From Cladopsammia gracilis (taxonomy: Eukaryota > Cnidaria > Anthozoa > Scleractinia > Dendrophylliidae), in assembly GCA_022457155.1 (NCBI GenBank), contig JAJGOT010000600.1:306501-370500 (forward strand): 64,000 nucleotides of DNA, given 5' to 3'. The position numbers and the translations under genes are program-made. Shown piece after piece: positions 1 to 11,037 of the stretch. Each line of letters opens with the position of its first letter. The first letter of the stretch is position 1. The notes beneath the pieces are model-generated. The model did not search any database. It saw only the letters and a program-made list of their open reading frames with translations, and was not told the DNA's origin.

Positions 1-2010
1 TTATATAAAATAATCATGTCTAATAATTAGATTAGCATCATTAATTGTCGCTTTAACATCGAATCATAAATATAAGCAGCAACAGTTCTACAGACAGCGT
101 TATTAAAAAGAAATAAAATTTTTGAGATATTGTCTAAGTCATTAAAATTTGGGTATTAGTCATTTATCTCATTGAAAAATTTCTTGCGCGTATCGCTATA
201 ATGATGGCAATTGAATAGAAAGTGTGTTTCATTTTCAATTTCATTTAAATGACAGAGGTAGCAGACTCTCGGATTTTCAGGTGTCTTGTTATGCCTGCGA
301 GTTTCAATTCTTAAGTTGTGGTTTCCAAGGCGAAATTTATTGATTTGTCTTTTGTGAAGCCTATTTTTTATTGAATCCAAAAGGTCGGTTTTGTGACAAT
401 ATTTTTAAAGACAGAGTAGAATTAAAGTTTTTTATTTAAATTTAACAGATTAAGTTGATGGCTAGTTGAAGTTTTATTAACAGTTTGTCGAATACGTGCA
501 ATAATGTTATTACAATTACTAATGTCTAAATTTGAGATGTTTAGATTTGAAATGTTACATAACGAATTTACTCTTTGTATTAGATTCATCTGATTTTTGT
601 CTGCCAAATCTTTAGACAGGTAATAGCATTGTTTGGCAATATTGTCTTCTGGTAATTTTTCCAAGTGCAACCAAAATTTAATTATATTTATGTCGATTTT
701 TCCTTTTAGTGATAGTCTGCCGAGTTCATTTCTACATGCTACATTGGGGCATTGTTTATTGACTCCAAGGAAAAGTTTACAAAAATAAATATGGGTTCGT
801 TCAATTATGTCTTTTTCCCATGAGTTATAATCATTTTTGTCATAGATTCCCCAAACCTCTGAACCATATGTGAGAATCGGGAGGAATAGAGAATCAAATA
901 TTTTGTTGACAATGTCAATAGGTAATTTTGAGAAATCTTGGTAGCGTCGTGTTGCAAATATAGATCTTCTAGTTTTCTCTTTTAAATTTGTTTTGTGATC
1001 TCTGAAGTTTCCGTTTCCTGAAAAATTAACACCAAGATAGGTATAGTTACTAACAATTTCTATTTTGTCACTGTTAATGTGAAATTTTGTTTTTCTAAAG
1101 TTGATTTTCTAAGTTTCTTTTGGAAAATAAGCACTTTCGTTTTCTTCGGATTTACGTTCAGTAACCAGTCATTACAGAACTGGGATAGTGTATTTAATGC
1201 TGTTTGTAATCCTGTAGCTGTGTGAGAAATCAGAACTAGATCGTCAGCATAAAGTAGACAATTAAGACGCGATCCATCAGGTAATAATATTGCATCCGTA
1301 TTCATTTTATCAAGACGAGTAGGAATTTCATTTAGATATAGGTTAAAAAGCATTGGTAAGATAATGCAACCTTGTCTTACACCATTTGCATAATCAAAAT
1401 ATTCTGTCGTTTGATGATTAGATTTAATAGAACATTTTGAATTTGAATAGAGATTTTTAATGAAGTCGTAAAATTTTCCTCCGATTTTGTTATTCAATAG
1501 TTTATAAAAAAGGCCTTCATGCCAAACTGAATCAAAAGCTTTTTTAAAGTCAATAAAACAGGTGAATAATTTACCTTTAGTGGTATGTGTTACATGTTTA
1601 TCAATTAATGTACGAAGAGTAAACATGTGATCCGATGTGCGATGGTTTGGTAGAAATCTAATTTGAGCACGATGTAAAATGTTTTCTTCAGTTAAGTAGC
1701 GTTGTAGTCTGATGTTAAGAACTGAAGTGAACAATTTTCCAAGACAACTGTTAATGCAGATTCCTTTGTAATTTGATGGATCTAATTTGTTGCCGGATTT
1801 GTAAATACGGGTGATTACACCTTCACACCAAGTTATGGGAAAGGACCCACATTTTAGTATCAAATTAAAGAGTTTACAAATTGCAGGTTTAAGATAACAT
1901 GTGTCTGATTTTAGCATTTCGATGCGAATTCTGTCAGAACCAGCAGCTTTTCTTGATTTTAATAGCTTTGTTGCATTTTCAATTTCTTTTAAGGAAAAAA
2001 GGTTCATCTA
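1..2010 (-). mobile_element. 5'-truncated, frame-broken LINE (non-LTR retrotransposon) reverse transcriptase
   Basis: Read on the minus strand, 2007-1060 encodes about 315 residues of reverse transcriptase. It has the finger motif SRKAAGSDRI, the acidic palm motif FIDFKKAFDSVWH, the GVRQGCI motif and the catalytic YADD box (near 1240). The frame then breaks around 1080-1110; the next piece (to 422) continues in another frame with LGVNFSGNGNFRDH and ILTYGSEVWGIYD, typical of the post-RT region. After a further stop, 380-156 carries a C-terminal CX2CX9HX4C knuckle (CYLC...HFLFNC). No apurinic endonuclease lies upstream, so the copy is 5'-truncated near 2010, as is usual for LINEs. The 3' end lies left of the window. 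Motif order fits the CR1/L2/jockey side of LINEs; the exact clade cannot be fixed here. At least two frame breaks make it a dead copy. Confidence 0.9.
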
Positions 2011-2064
2011 AGTGGTTGTGATTATCTTTATCGTTTTCTAATGCGGATATCTCATTTTCAAATA

Positions 2065-2253
2065 GGCCATTTGCACGATGACGTCATTTGACTACTACTA
2101 CTACTACCAGAATTCATTTCGTTTTTCCTTTCTTATTTAAATTTTGTAATCCCAGTGCGGTTTAAATAACAATAGCCCTAATTTGCACTACAAAACAAAA
2201 AAACTGAAGGATTCTGGTAGTAGTAGTCAAATGACGTCATCGTGCAAATGGCC
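2065..2253. mobile_element. MITE with ~45-bp terminal inverted repeats and TA target site
   Basis: Ends start GGCCATTTGCACGATGACGT and are exact inverted copies, running through TAGTAGTAG and CCAGAATT motifs; TA flanks both ends. About 190 bp, non-coding. It sits exactly at the left border of the region shared with copy B (homology to 23018 starts at 2256). Confidence 0.75.
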
Positions 2254-2474
2254 TATTAAACCATAAAACTTTCTTTCGTGTGCGCATGAGTATAGGCTAG
2301 CTGTAGCCTCTTGTTTACAAAAGCATTGTTTTTGGCCAACAGTCTCACGTGAAAATGGAGCTCATTATGGTTAAAAATATACAATGACATTCTAAACAAT
2401 TGCTGGTCGAGTTCATAATCCGCTAGTTAAGTTTCAATATACTGACATTTCTTTGTTGACATGGCGCAGTCAAC

Positions 2475-2915
2475 ATTTAACACTTAATGACTGGTCCCGA
2501 GGGAAACAGTGAATTTTGTTTCCCTCGAATCTCGATGTTTCCCTCGACTTCGTCTCGGGAAACATCGAGATTCTCGGGAAACAAAATTCACTGTTTCCCG
2601 AGGGATCAGTCATTAAGTGACTTGTTATATAGCAACACAAAAAAAACACAACACAAGACAGTTTGAAAAACGCGCCGAGCACTCGATCCATCATAATCAT
2701 GCCCTTTTTGTCACGGTCTGATCACGGTCTGATCACGTGCGCTAGCGGGCAACAGTGCAATGTTACCCTCTGACGTCAAAATTGTTGCCCGCTTTCGCAA
2801 ATGTTGCCCGCTTAGCACAATTGGCGGGAAACAGTTTGTTTGTTAGATGTCATGTGACGATGAATCAACCAATCAACGCGCGCGTTGTATTGACAAAAAC
2901 TCCAGCTATATAACA
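2475..2915. mobile_element. Copy-A-specific insertion with a foldback hairpin
   Basis: Absent from copies B (about 23230) and C (about 47750), where the flanks meet directly at AACATCAAGG. The left half (2479-2620) is an imperfect palindrome whose arms carry CACTTAATGACTGGTC and motifs of the type TTTCCCTCGA and its complement. The right half has repeated GGTCTGATCACG and GTTGCCCGC motifs. No coding potential; superfamily unknown. Confidence 0.65.
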
Positions 2916-3463
2916 ACAAGGTTTCGGTCACGCTTGTAAAATAGCCAAGTGGTCTGCCTCCTACCAGTTGGGATTTTTAACATGTTATGTTCAATTTGAA
3001 TTCTCGGCTCCACTAGCACTTGTGCTATAAATACTGCGAGGGTAAATAAAGGTTATTTATTTTTTTCATTTTTTTCGGCTGCCTAAAACTGCGGATGACA
3101 AAGAAATATGCTGCGAGCGAACTATACCGAAAAGCACAAAATACAAAATCAAGTGGGCTGCTAGTATTTTTGAGGAGTGGCAACGCGAAAGGACCGTTTT
3201 ACAAACAACTAATATATTGTAAGAGTTCAATATTGTAATGAAATGCGAATAAAACCAGTTTCTTGCTGTGGCATGTGTTTGAAATTTGTTCTTACACTGC
3301 TAGCAGCTGTGTTCTTACACTGCTGGCAGCTAAAGCTGGGGTTTCATTGGGTATCAAGACTCGTGCACCTGACCAAAGGCAATGATCCTACTAGCTTACA
3401 ACCTTATGAATAATTAATGAATTTGAGAATTATAATGATTTGACTGGAAAAGTGGATGTTTAA

Positions 3464-3978
3464 CGCTCGGACGTACACGCAAACTTATACCCCCACCGTG
3501 GTACAAGGGGGGGGGGGGATCCTGCAATATTTCGGTAATATTTTACATCGAATAGATAGCCCGCGATGTGCTCTACAAGATAAGGTAAATATTATGAGTT
3601 GTGACGCTGCTGGGGGTCCTTGACGTCATCCAAAATGGCCGCCAAGAAGGCCGCCATCTTGGATTTTACTAAAAATTCAAATTTATCGGGAAAATGTGGA
3701 AATTTCAAATATCGTTTCCTAGAGTTGAAAAATAACATAATTAAACATTTTGAAGCTTTCTGTAGCATTTTATATGTTTTTTTCACTGAAAAAAGGTGAA
3801 AACACGCATTTTTCTTCAAAAATGGCTTGACCACATGTTACTTATGACGTCATATCTCGTTACCATAGCAACCGGTTGTCGCCAAACTTTACCAAAATGT
3901 GTCTTAAGGATAAATGAACAGCTACTGAAAAAAGGCATGTGCCCCCCCCCCCCCACCCCCCACTTGTACGTCCGAGGG
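3464..3978. mobile_element. TTAA-type (piggyBac-like) MITE, copy-A instance
   Basis: TTAA flanks both ends (3460-3463, 3979-3982). Inverted ends carry CTCGGACGTACA (left CGCTCGG, right CCGAGGG), followed by poly-G at the left and poly-C at the right. The same element occurs at 23784-24373 in B. Copy C has an uninterrupted TTAA at about 48122, the empty site. Confidence 0.8.
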
Positions 3979-4020
3979 TTAAGAGAGGTGGTCGCTTTCG
4001 TTCGCGAGAGGTGGTCGTAC

Positions 4021-4040
4021 AGGAAGATTCGGCTGTTTCT
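4021..4040. repeat. Right terminus of TA (pogo-like) element in intron 4, copy A
   Basis: GATTCGGCTGT is the inverted counterpart of the left end ACAGTCAAATCTCC seen in intron 4 of B and C. It is preceded by two GGTGGTCG motifs (from about 3988). The left end lies outside the window or is lost. Confidence 0.55.
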
Positions 4041-4168
4041 AACAAAGGAATTTATAACGCCAAGGGTCTCACTATTGGATTTTCTTCTGTTAATTTTACA
4101 ATGCAAGGTGGAGAAAATCAGCGGAGGCGGATTCGCTGAGCTAACCGTTCTCTGCGTTTACTTTCCAG

Positions 4169-4325
4169 GCGCCTTGTTTTCCGCTCATGGCCTGGTTATC
4201 GCTTTGTCGCAGCTCATCGGCAACGTGTTGTTTATCAGTGTGTACCAGGCGACCCTCAGTACATTCCCAGGCACGGTGTTCATACTGTGTGCTGTGTTGG
4301 TAGTAATTCCCTTTGTACTCGTCAG
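4169..4325 (+). CDS. SLC46-like: Copy A exon 5
   Basis: 157 nt, phase 1 in and phase 0 plus two bases out, as in B (24564-24720) and C (48308-48464). Acceptor and donor are intact. Confidence 0.85.
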
Positions 4326-4770
4326 GTAGGCGTCATTTTTGATTCTCCTGAATTTTTCTTAGGGATAGAACCTTCTATTTTTTATGGGAACGGGGAGGGC
4401 AGGGGGGTTTTTGAGCAGGTTTAGAACAATCCAAAATTGACCCCTGGCGACAAAAGAGAGTTGAAGTAACCCACTTATGAATAATCAAAAGGTAATTTTA
4501 AAGCTCCAAACAAGAGAAAATGATCTAGATTTAATATATTTTCTCTAGCTCCAATATCGGATTATTTCAATATTTAATTTGTCTTTAAAGTTAATCTGTA
4601 GTTCCTTTTGTCTTGATCTCAACAGTTTCATAGACTTGCCACCCATTAAAAAAGACAACGAGACGACTGCAGAAAACCACGATTTAGAGATAGACAAAGA
4701 CAGCGTTCAGAATCAGATCCATGAAGTTGACCCAAAGGGAATCGCACATATGAAAACAACCGACGTGTGA
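4169..4770 (+). CDS. SLC46-like: SLC46-like MFS transporter copy A, last two exons (gene continues left of window)
   Basis: Predicted membrane carrier of the SLC46 family. Exon 5 (4169-4325) follows an acceptor TTTCCAG and ends at AG|GTAGGC; exon 6 (4626-4770) follows CTCAACAG and ends at TGA. They encode the last ~100 residues: two hydrophobic segments (LFSAHGLVIALSQLIGNVLF and the region ending IPFVLV) and a polar cytosolic tail ending HMKTTDV. The motif GALFSA...VYQATL matches the TM11-TM12 segment of human SLC46A1 (EQGALFSAV...LYPATL). Phases match B and C exactly. Upstream DNA to 2256 is intron 4; before that lie a MITE and a LINE, so exons 1-4 lie beyond the left edge if they exist. A real gene or a 3' relic are both possible; these exons show no disabling change. 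Confidence 0.8.
4626..4770 (+). CDS. SLC46-like: Copy A exon 6 with stop
   Basis: 145 nt ending TGA; encodes the tail SFIDLPPIKKDNETT to HMKTTDV. No clear AATAAA was found just downstream. Confidence 0.85.
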
Positions 4771-5040
4771 ACTCTCTGTGAAGAAACGCTAGTCAGACAT
4801 AGCCTAACATATGTCGATTATAGATGTAGATAAATATAGATGTAGCATTTTCTTGATTTTAACCGCTATTCCTCTGTTAAGTGCAGGTCCTCAAATACTA
4901 GGCAACCCCTTAAAAATTAGTCTGTTGTTTGTGATCGTCCGGGTGAGTGTAGTTCTGAAAAGAACTACACTCACTGAAATCTGTAATAATAACAAAAATT
5001 TCCACTTAAAGAGCAGTCATGAAGGATGCGCTTCAGCAAT

Positions 5041-5184
5041 AGACAATTTTCGTATTCTCGGTATTGAACTGGAACTAGCTTGCAATGGAGGCTCATTAAA
5101 AATATTTGCATGTGAAAAGAATGCCCCGCATGAGCCTCATCTGCAAGCTAGTTCCAGTTCAATACCGAGAATACAATATCATCT
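5041..5184. mobile_element. Hairpin element H1 (copy A)
   Basis: Inverted arms of ~45 nt (starting AGAC, with TCGTATTCTCGGTATTGAAC) around a short loop. Present at the same place in C (49838-49997) but absent from B, where the flanks join as GCAATTGTTCC at about 25415. Confidence 0.75.
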
Positions 5185-5284
5185 ATTGTTCCAGATTTCG
5201 GCGGCCATATTGTGAATGATAATCGTGCAAACGCGGCGAGAGTGTGTCCACGCTTTTTGGTAGTCTGGTTTGGGGCAAGAAATG

Positions 5285-5500
5285 CTTATTATTACTAGAA
5301 GTATTCATGGATTAGAGTGATTTTCCTCAGACCGTGAAATAGTTAGTACACTATTAGAGGTTAGTAGATCTTATTTGCATTGTTTTATTTTGTGTCTATT
5401 TGACTATTATACACTAACTACTAGAAACTGTTTCACGGTCTGAGGAAAATCACTCTATGAAGTGCACATTTTTATTATAAATCACATTGTAAATAGGATT
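5285..5500. mobile_element. Hairpin-containing insertion H2 (copy A)
   Basis: Inverted arms AGAGTGATTTTCCTCAGACC (5314) and its complement (ending 5456) plus flanking DNA. Present in C (about 50094-50315, arms 50125-50267), absent from B at about 25510. Confidence 0.65.
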
Positions 5501-5809
5501 GATGCCACACTCTTCCATTACCCTTTACCTGCTAATTAGAAAATGAAGCAAACGTACGCTTAAGGTAAACCAAATTTGAAATCTTACAACAAACAGAAAA
5601 CAATACTGTTACCATATTACCGTATTTTGACAAGCATATAACTGATTAGCCTTTTGTAATCAGTGATTTTATTCGCCATTAGAAAAAAATTCTACGCTAG
5701 TGAAAGCTTAAACTTTTGGAGCAGAAACAGTTGCGTAATAACTCACTATGCTAGTAATTCCTTATTCTGTTTTAATCATGCTATGACGTTAAACCGTTGT
5801 ATATCATGG

Positions 5810-8368
5810 GAAACTAAAATGGCGAACTAAAATCTATTTGTAGGTCTGAAAATTAATTGTGTGTACACACAATTAATTGTGTATACACACACCCAAGAAC
5901 CATTGGTGACTTTTGTAATTTGAGCGTCACTATTGCGTAACAGCGGCCCTTGAGTACCAGGAATAGTATCAGGAATAAAAATACAATGAAATGCTTTCTT
6001 TTGTTTACCTGCTGTCCTACTTGTGTATGCGTGGTGATTTAGGCCATTTCATGATGCCCGCTCTCTCTAGATACAACTATAAGGTGCATGCGACAATCCC
6101 GAAAAAAAATATAATATAATAATAATAATATACATGAAACCCGCGATGCCTCGTCCGTACAGGGACGATCTTAGATGGCGGGCCATTGGGATAAATATAG
6201 CGTAGATGACTACCCACAATGCCTTTCTGGATTGTCGCGTGCACTTTTACGCTTTTTTCCGACAACCTTTCTCGAAATAGCTGTGTGAAAAAGAGTTTTG
6301 TATGCCCGAATAAGCCTCCCCCCATGCAGTTATAAGCCTCCCCCCCCCTTAGGAAGTTTAGCCCAGGGTCAGTATAATTGGCATTTAATGGTATACTATT
6401 CAGGTGTTAACCCAGACTGAGTATCAATATCAGAAGTGCCGACCTACAAGGAACACGCTAACACAGTTACTGGATTAGATGAGATACTTGGTCACATTCC
6501 TTTGAGGATGGCTGTATTTATCACCACATTTTTAAAGCGCAGAACAAACAAAGGGAATTAGCCATCATAATGGGTTTAGGTGTGAACAGAGGAGATGCGT
6601 ACGGAATGGAAATTCCTTGTAAATACCTTAACCTTTTTTTATGGTGATGTTAAAACATCTTTACTGTGGCTCAAGTCCAAGTTTGATTATCTGGGATACA
6701 GTGTTCGTACAGTCACTGTCAGTGATTGAAAACAGAAACAAGAAGGAAAGTAGACCATGACGAACGTGGCCATAGCGCCATAGCATGGCTACAAATGTTA
6801 CATCGGACTCTTGTTAATATCAAACGAACGGACAGTGCTTTCCCGCGGACAAATGGAGATTTGACAAAACCGATCCCCACTGTTCTGTTTCTCTGTCAAG
6901 GGTCAAACTTTTGTTGATTTATTGAATAAATACAAATTTCATTGCCGACTGTATATTAGAAACATTAAGAATGCACGACCACTGCAACAAACTGTTGAGA
7001 ATGACCGGATCTGGGTTTCCAGACCAAGACCAGTATTAATAGTTGAAGAGGGCACTATAATATTCCACTTAAGGATCAGTTTGCCGTTTCTTTTGTTTCG
7101 ACCTATATTACCCGTCATACAACAGTTACATTGCGTGACACATATACATTTACCGGAAAGGCTCACTTTCTCGAACTGCTAGCTGTTTCGGAATTTCGAC
7201 CGGTATTTTAACTACTTATGAAAAAACACCATTGCTACATTTAAGGTAGGTCTTTCATTTTGCTCCCTGAATGTTGTACAAGAACACTTTATGCCAATAA
7301 GTTGCAAATGTCTTGGGAAGTGAAATTAATATCACAAAATATATATATCCGATCTGTACGATCCCGACGTCTTTTGGTGGCACACAGACTCGGTAGTTTT
7401 CGGGTGCTTTTGTTTCGATGATCTACTACACGATTACCGCGGCGTGTTCGCACACAGAGCGGCGACTACATTTCGACGCAGAATCTTATTTAGAGCGTTT
7501 CGTATTCACGAGTTGGCTCATAGAAGCCCGGGGGGGGGGGGAGGGGTGTGAGGGTACTCCCATATATGAGCTATATAGGTATGTGCCGCTGTGAAGGGTA
7601 TGGTTTTCAGTCAGTGTAGTCTGGGATAGGGTATAGTTATCAGAGATTTTTGGTCTAGAATAGGGTATAATTTTCCTCGAAACTGATCAATTGCGTGAAG
7701 AATTTAGTCCCGACAAGGTTTACTGGCAAATGGCATTTAAAAATCGGTACGGCGGGCAGTACTGCATTTTTACTGACCCCTGTTAACTATAACTGTGATA
7801 GTAAACGAGTTTCTGGAAAATAGCGAGTCTGGAATAGGTCTAGGATAGGGTAGGGTTTTTCGGTGTTTAGTCTAGAATAGGGTTGCAAAATGGTCTTGTA
7901 TAGGTTAATCGTCTCAGAGTACCCATCCCCCCCCCCCCCCCCCGGGCATAGAAGCCTTTGATTTGAGTCTGATGCGTTTTGGCAAACAAACCACAAACCA
8001 TGAGAAGATCTTGTTACTAGCAATCAGGCTATTGTGTATTGTATTTTGGAATAAGCAGCCTTTGGGGATCACTACTTTAAGTAGACCCAGTGTGAGCTCC
8101 GGCTTTTTCCGAAAGAAATAAGAGAAATTCGCAACAATAATTGTTTCAAGAAATAAGTCACTCGGAGCCCAAAGTTTTGACGCGCTACTTTCGGGAGGCT
8201 CCGGCGTTACTTTCAGAACGGTATAAACCGAAATCTGAAACCGATGTTCAAAACAGAATGAAGAAATTTCATCATGCACATACATACTTAATTTGATGAA
8301 GCAGTTTAACTATAATGGCAGCAAAAGCTGATGTGGACCTGCCTGATTGATACAATAACTAATTAGAT
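5810..8368. repeat. A-B spacer duplicated in the B-C spacer, part 1
   Basis: Colinear with about 32100-36200 plus 39430-39735. Shared landmarks: the ACACACAATTAATTGTGT palindrome (5862, 32172), CGATGCCTCGTCCGTACAGG (6148, 32617) and ATATATCCGATCTGTACGAT (7344, 35881). No coding exon is recognised. The segment holds one hAT-like MITE (7527-7946). Confidence 0.8.
7527..7946. mobile_element. hAT-like MITE with poly-G/poly-C termini, instance 1
   Basis: Begins CCC plus a G run and GTACTCC; ends GAGTACCC, a C run and GGG. An 8-bp duplication CATAGAAG flanks it (7519-7526, 7947-7954). The empty site is visible in the duplicate at about 36057 (one CATAGAAG followed by CCTTTC). Interior rich in AGGGTA motifs; non-coding. 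Confidence 0.8.
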
Positions 8369-8873
8369 CACAGGTAGCCCAAGCTCAAGTGAATTTAAAT
8401 GTCGTGGTAATTGTTGCGTAATAGCGAAATTATAGGGATTTGTCATTGTATGGGGAAAATTCACTTTGAATTTGAGCGTAAAATTAGGAACGATATTTGA
8501 GTGAAACTGGCTCACCTGAACTTCTTTGTGTATTTACTTGTGTCTTGAGTGTTTTTGGGGTCGATTCGAAACGATTCCAGCGAGTTTTGGTTCAACTGTT
8601 TCTTCCTCCCTAAACTTGAGAGAGAAGGAAGAAACAGTTGAACTAAAACTCGCTGGAATCGCTTCGAATCGACCCCAAAACCACTCATGACACAAGTAAA
8701 CACACATAGAAGTTCAGGTGAGCCAGTTTTATTCAAATATCGTTCCTAATTTTACGCTCAAATTCGAAGTGAATTTTCCCCGTACAAATCCTTATAATTT
8801 CGCTATTACGCAACAGTTACCACGACGTTTAAATTATAACGTGTAAACATCACTTGAGCTTGGACTACCTGTG
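8369..8873. mobile_element. Long foldback element (inverted arms ~240 bp)
   Basis: Almost the whole element is two inverted arms from CACAGGTAG to CTACCTGTG, meeting near 8615. Flanked by ATTAGAT / ATTACAT, a diverged ~7-bp target duplication. The duplicate locus (39730-39740) reads straight through without it, so it is an insertion. Non-coding. Confidence 0.8.
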
Positions 8874-8880
8874 ATTACAT

Positions 8881-10809
8881 AGACATAAAAAGACTACTGC
8901 TTGGAGACAATATTCATCTAAACTAAAAATATATAATATATATAGATAGGCTCTCTGAACAGAAAGCCGATGATAAACTTAACTGAGGTGAAAGGTCGGA
9001 AGCACAAGAATTAAGATTGATGACCGGGCTATTTTTCAATTTTAGCAATTCTCAAAAAGAGAATTACGCGACCATCTGCACAGTACAATGTCATTTAGAC
9101 CGTACAAAAATTCACAAAAACAACTTTTTCTCCGTCTAGAATAACTAGTACGACTTCTTTCCGAATAAAATACACCTGTTGCTTATCAAAAATTGCCCGA
9201 GAAACTGATTTGGAAATCAAAATTGCAAAAATACACAAACATATCTGCATAAAGCCATGCGAGTGAAGTTAGAACTATAAAATCCAAGTCTTGTTTTGTT
9301 TACACAGTGAAATCGCTTTTCGACCTATGTAATGAATGAGCAAACACATAAAAATGGACAGCACAATCTTCTTTCGAAAAATTTTATTCAAATCTCCATA
9401 AGTTTTTAGTTAAAAGCAAAACGCGAACCATTTATAGCGCATCGAGGCCGAGCTGTCTTCGATGAAAGAAATGAGGAAACGACTGAATTTGAGCACGTTT
9501 TATAAACAATTCTCCAAAACTGACAAGAACACAAAGAACGTCAATCACAGATTGACATCAACATAAATTCCAATCGAAAAATGTAATTTGCTTTACCTTT
9601 AAGAAATTCTTTACATCTCTGCTTCTTTAGTTCTGAAATCCGAAGTGAGAAACATCTCCCCGCATTGCTCCTCCATTGAATAAAACGGATGAAGTTCCTC
9701 TAAGCAAGATTTTATCCCTGAAAGCTCTTTTTAATCCACTATAGCAGCTTCTGAGTATCCCTTAATTAGTATCCCTGTCTTGAGTAGCAAACCGCGAAAA
9801 AAATGCAGGGAAATAACGACTGTAATTTGAAACGGTTTTCTCCGCTCAACACAGCAAAACATCAAAGTGTTCACCGAGCTGACGTGACATTTGGCCGTGT
9901 AGCCGCGCGAAAAACAAAGCCTCCCTTTGGTGTAAAAATTGCTAAGATCCCGGATGTTGTGTGGCGTCATACGCGCATGTTTTGCGACGTCATCCGCGCC
10001 CGCGAGTTAGCTTTGCGCGACTCTCCAACCGACACACATATCACGGACACGCGCCTGCGAAACATTTCTCTAGCCATGACCATGAAAATGACGGGAATAG
10101 GTTCTATGAGTATGGGGCTCCGCAGCGAGCTGTGATGAAGCTATATATATATGACAAAATATATATGAAAAAGCTATATGTAGGCCCTGGGAACGTCAGG
10201 TCGTAATTGCCTGTCTCTTTAACTATTTTGTGTCGTATATGTCTAATAATTTTGCTCGCTCTTGGATAATAGTCAAGTATTTGTTTTAACTATTTTCCTG
10301 CTTTCTTAAGCCATACGTGCTTTCACACGTCATTGTGGATTTATACAATATCGAAACAAGGTTAACATTATCACTGAAAAGCTGTGAAATGAAACTCGAT
10401 TTTCGCGGAGCACGTTGCGCTAACATGTACTGTGTGCCTTCACTGCTTTTTTGTTCTTTCCTATTAAAATTGAAAAATCTAAGTTACCCTTAGCTGTAAA
10501 ATGGCGTATTAAACTAAAGAATTCGAACGTCAGAACATCGCATGTTCAGAAACAGACCCACGAACCAACAACTTTTGTCACTTAAAAACTATTGTCACTG
10601 AAAAGTCGGGGCAGTACGCAGCTCTTACAAGATCTTCTCTGATTTGCTGAGAAAACAATAGAACAAACAACACAACAATGGGCCCTAGCCCTGAAAACAA
10701 TAGAACTGCGTGATATCCAGGTCCAATGAAATTAGAGGTTGTTAGGAGCTGCGTGGTATCTGGAAAAGTCGCTTAAACTATAGCTTTTGTTTTCGTTTTT
10801 CTTTTGCAG
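8881..10809. repeat. A-B spacer duplicated in the B-C spacer, part 2 (upstream of exon 1)
   Basis: Colinear with 39737-42924. It contains dispersed repeat R1 (8960-10210) and the region immediately upstream of the SLC46-like start codon, presumably with promoter and 5' UTR. No TATA box or 5' exon can be assigned with confidence. Confidence 0.75.
8960..10210 (+). repeat. Dispersed repeat R1, instance a
   Basis: About 1.2 kb. Related copies: 40130-41450 (duplicate locus), 29690-30880 (inverted) and about 21270-21800 (inverted, partial). Shared landmarks include TTCAATTTTAGCAATTCTCA and CATGACCATGAAAATGACGG. The longest frame (9803-10135) is shared only with the duplicate and broken in 29690-30880, so I take R1 as non-coding. 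Confidence 0.7.
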
Positions 10810-11037
10810 ATGCCGTCAACCAAAACCGTGATTCCGCCATGGAGAAAGTACTTAACAGTGGAGCCCTTAGTGTTGTTTTACTTCTACGGCTTTCTAATGT
10901 CTTTTCCAGTAGGTGCTATATACATATATCAACGGGTCAGCGACATGAAAGGGTTCCCGTATCAAAACGTCAGTCAGGGAGGGGGATGTGGAGGTGAGGA
11001 TGTGATGACAGAAGAGCTGTTGGAACTGGAACTTGAG
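10810..11037 (+). CDS. SLC46-like: Copy B exon 1 (TM1 and first extracellular loop)
   Basis: 76 codons from ATG; TM1 about residues 18-40; NVS at 53-55, Cys60. Donor GAG|GTGATT. ATG is immediately preceded by a splice-acceptor-like TTTTGCAG. Confidence 0.85.

Larger units (their letters stand above)
2256..5660 (+). repeat. Segmental duplication, 3' module of SLC46-like copy A
   Basis: Colinear with 23018-25680 (copy B) and 47600-50460 (copy C): intron-4 end, exon 5, intron 5, exon 6 and 3' flank. Differences are mostly whole insertions: 2475-2915 (A only), 3464-3978 (A and B), 5041-5184 and about 5285-5500 (A and C). Confidence 0.85.

Noticed and set aside
9803..10135. 110-codon frame similar to 41012-41383
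   Set aside because: Part of dispersed repeat R1; broken in the third copy (29690-30880), so homology is by duplication, not protein conservation.
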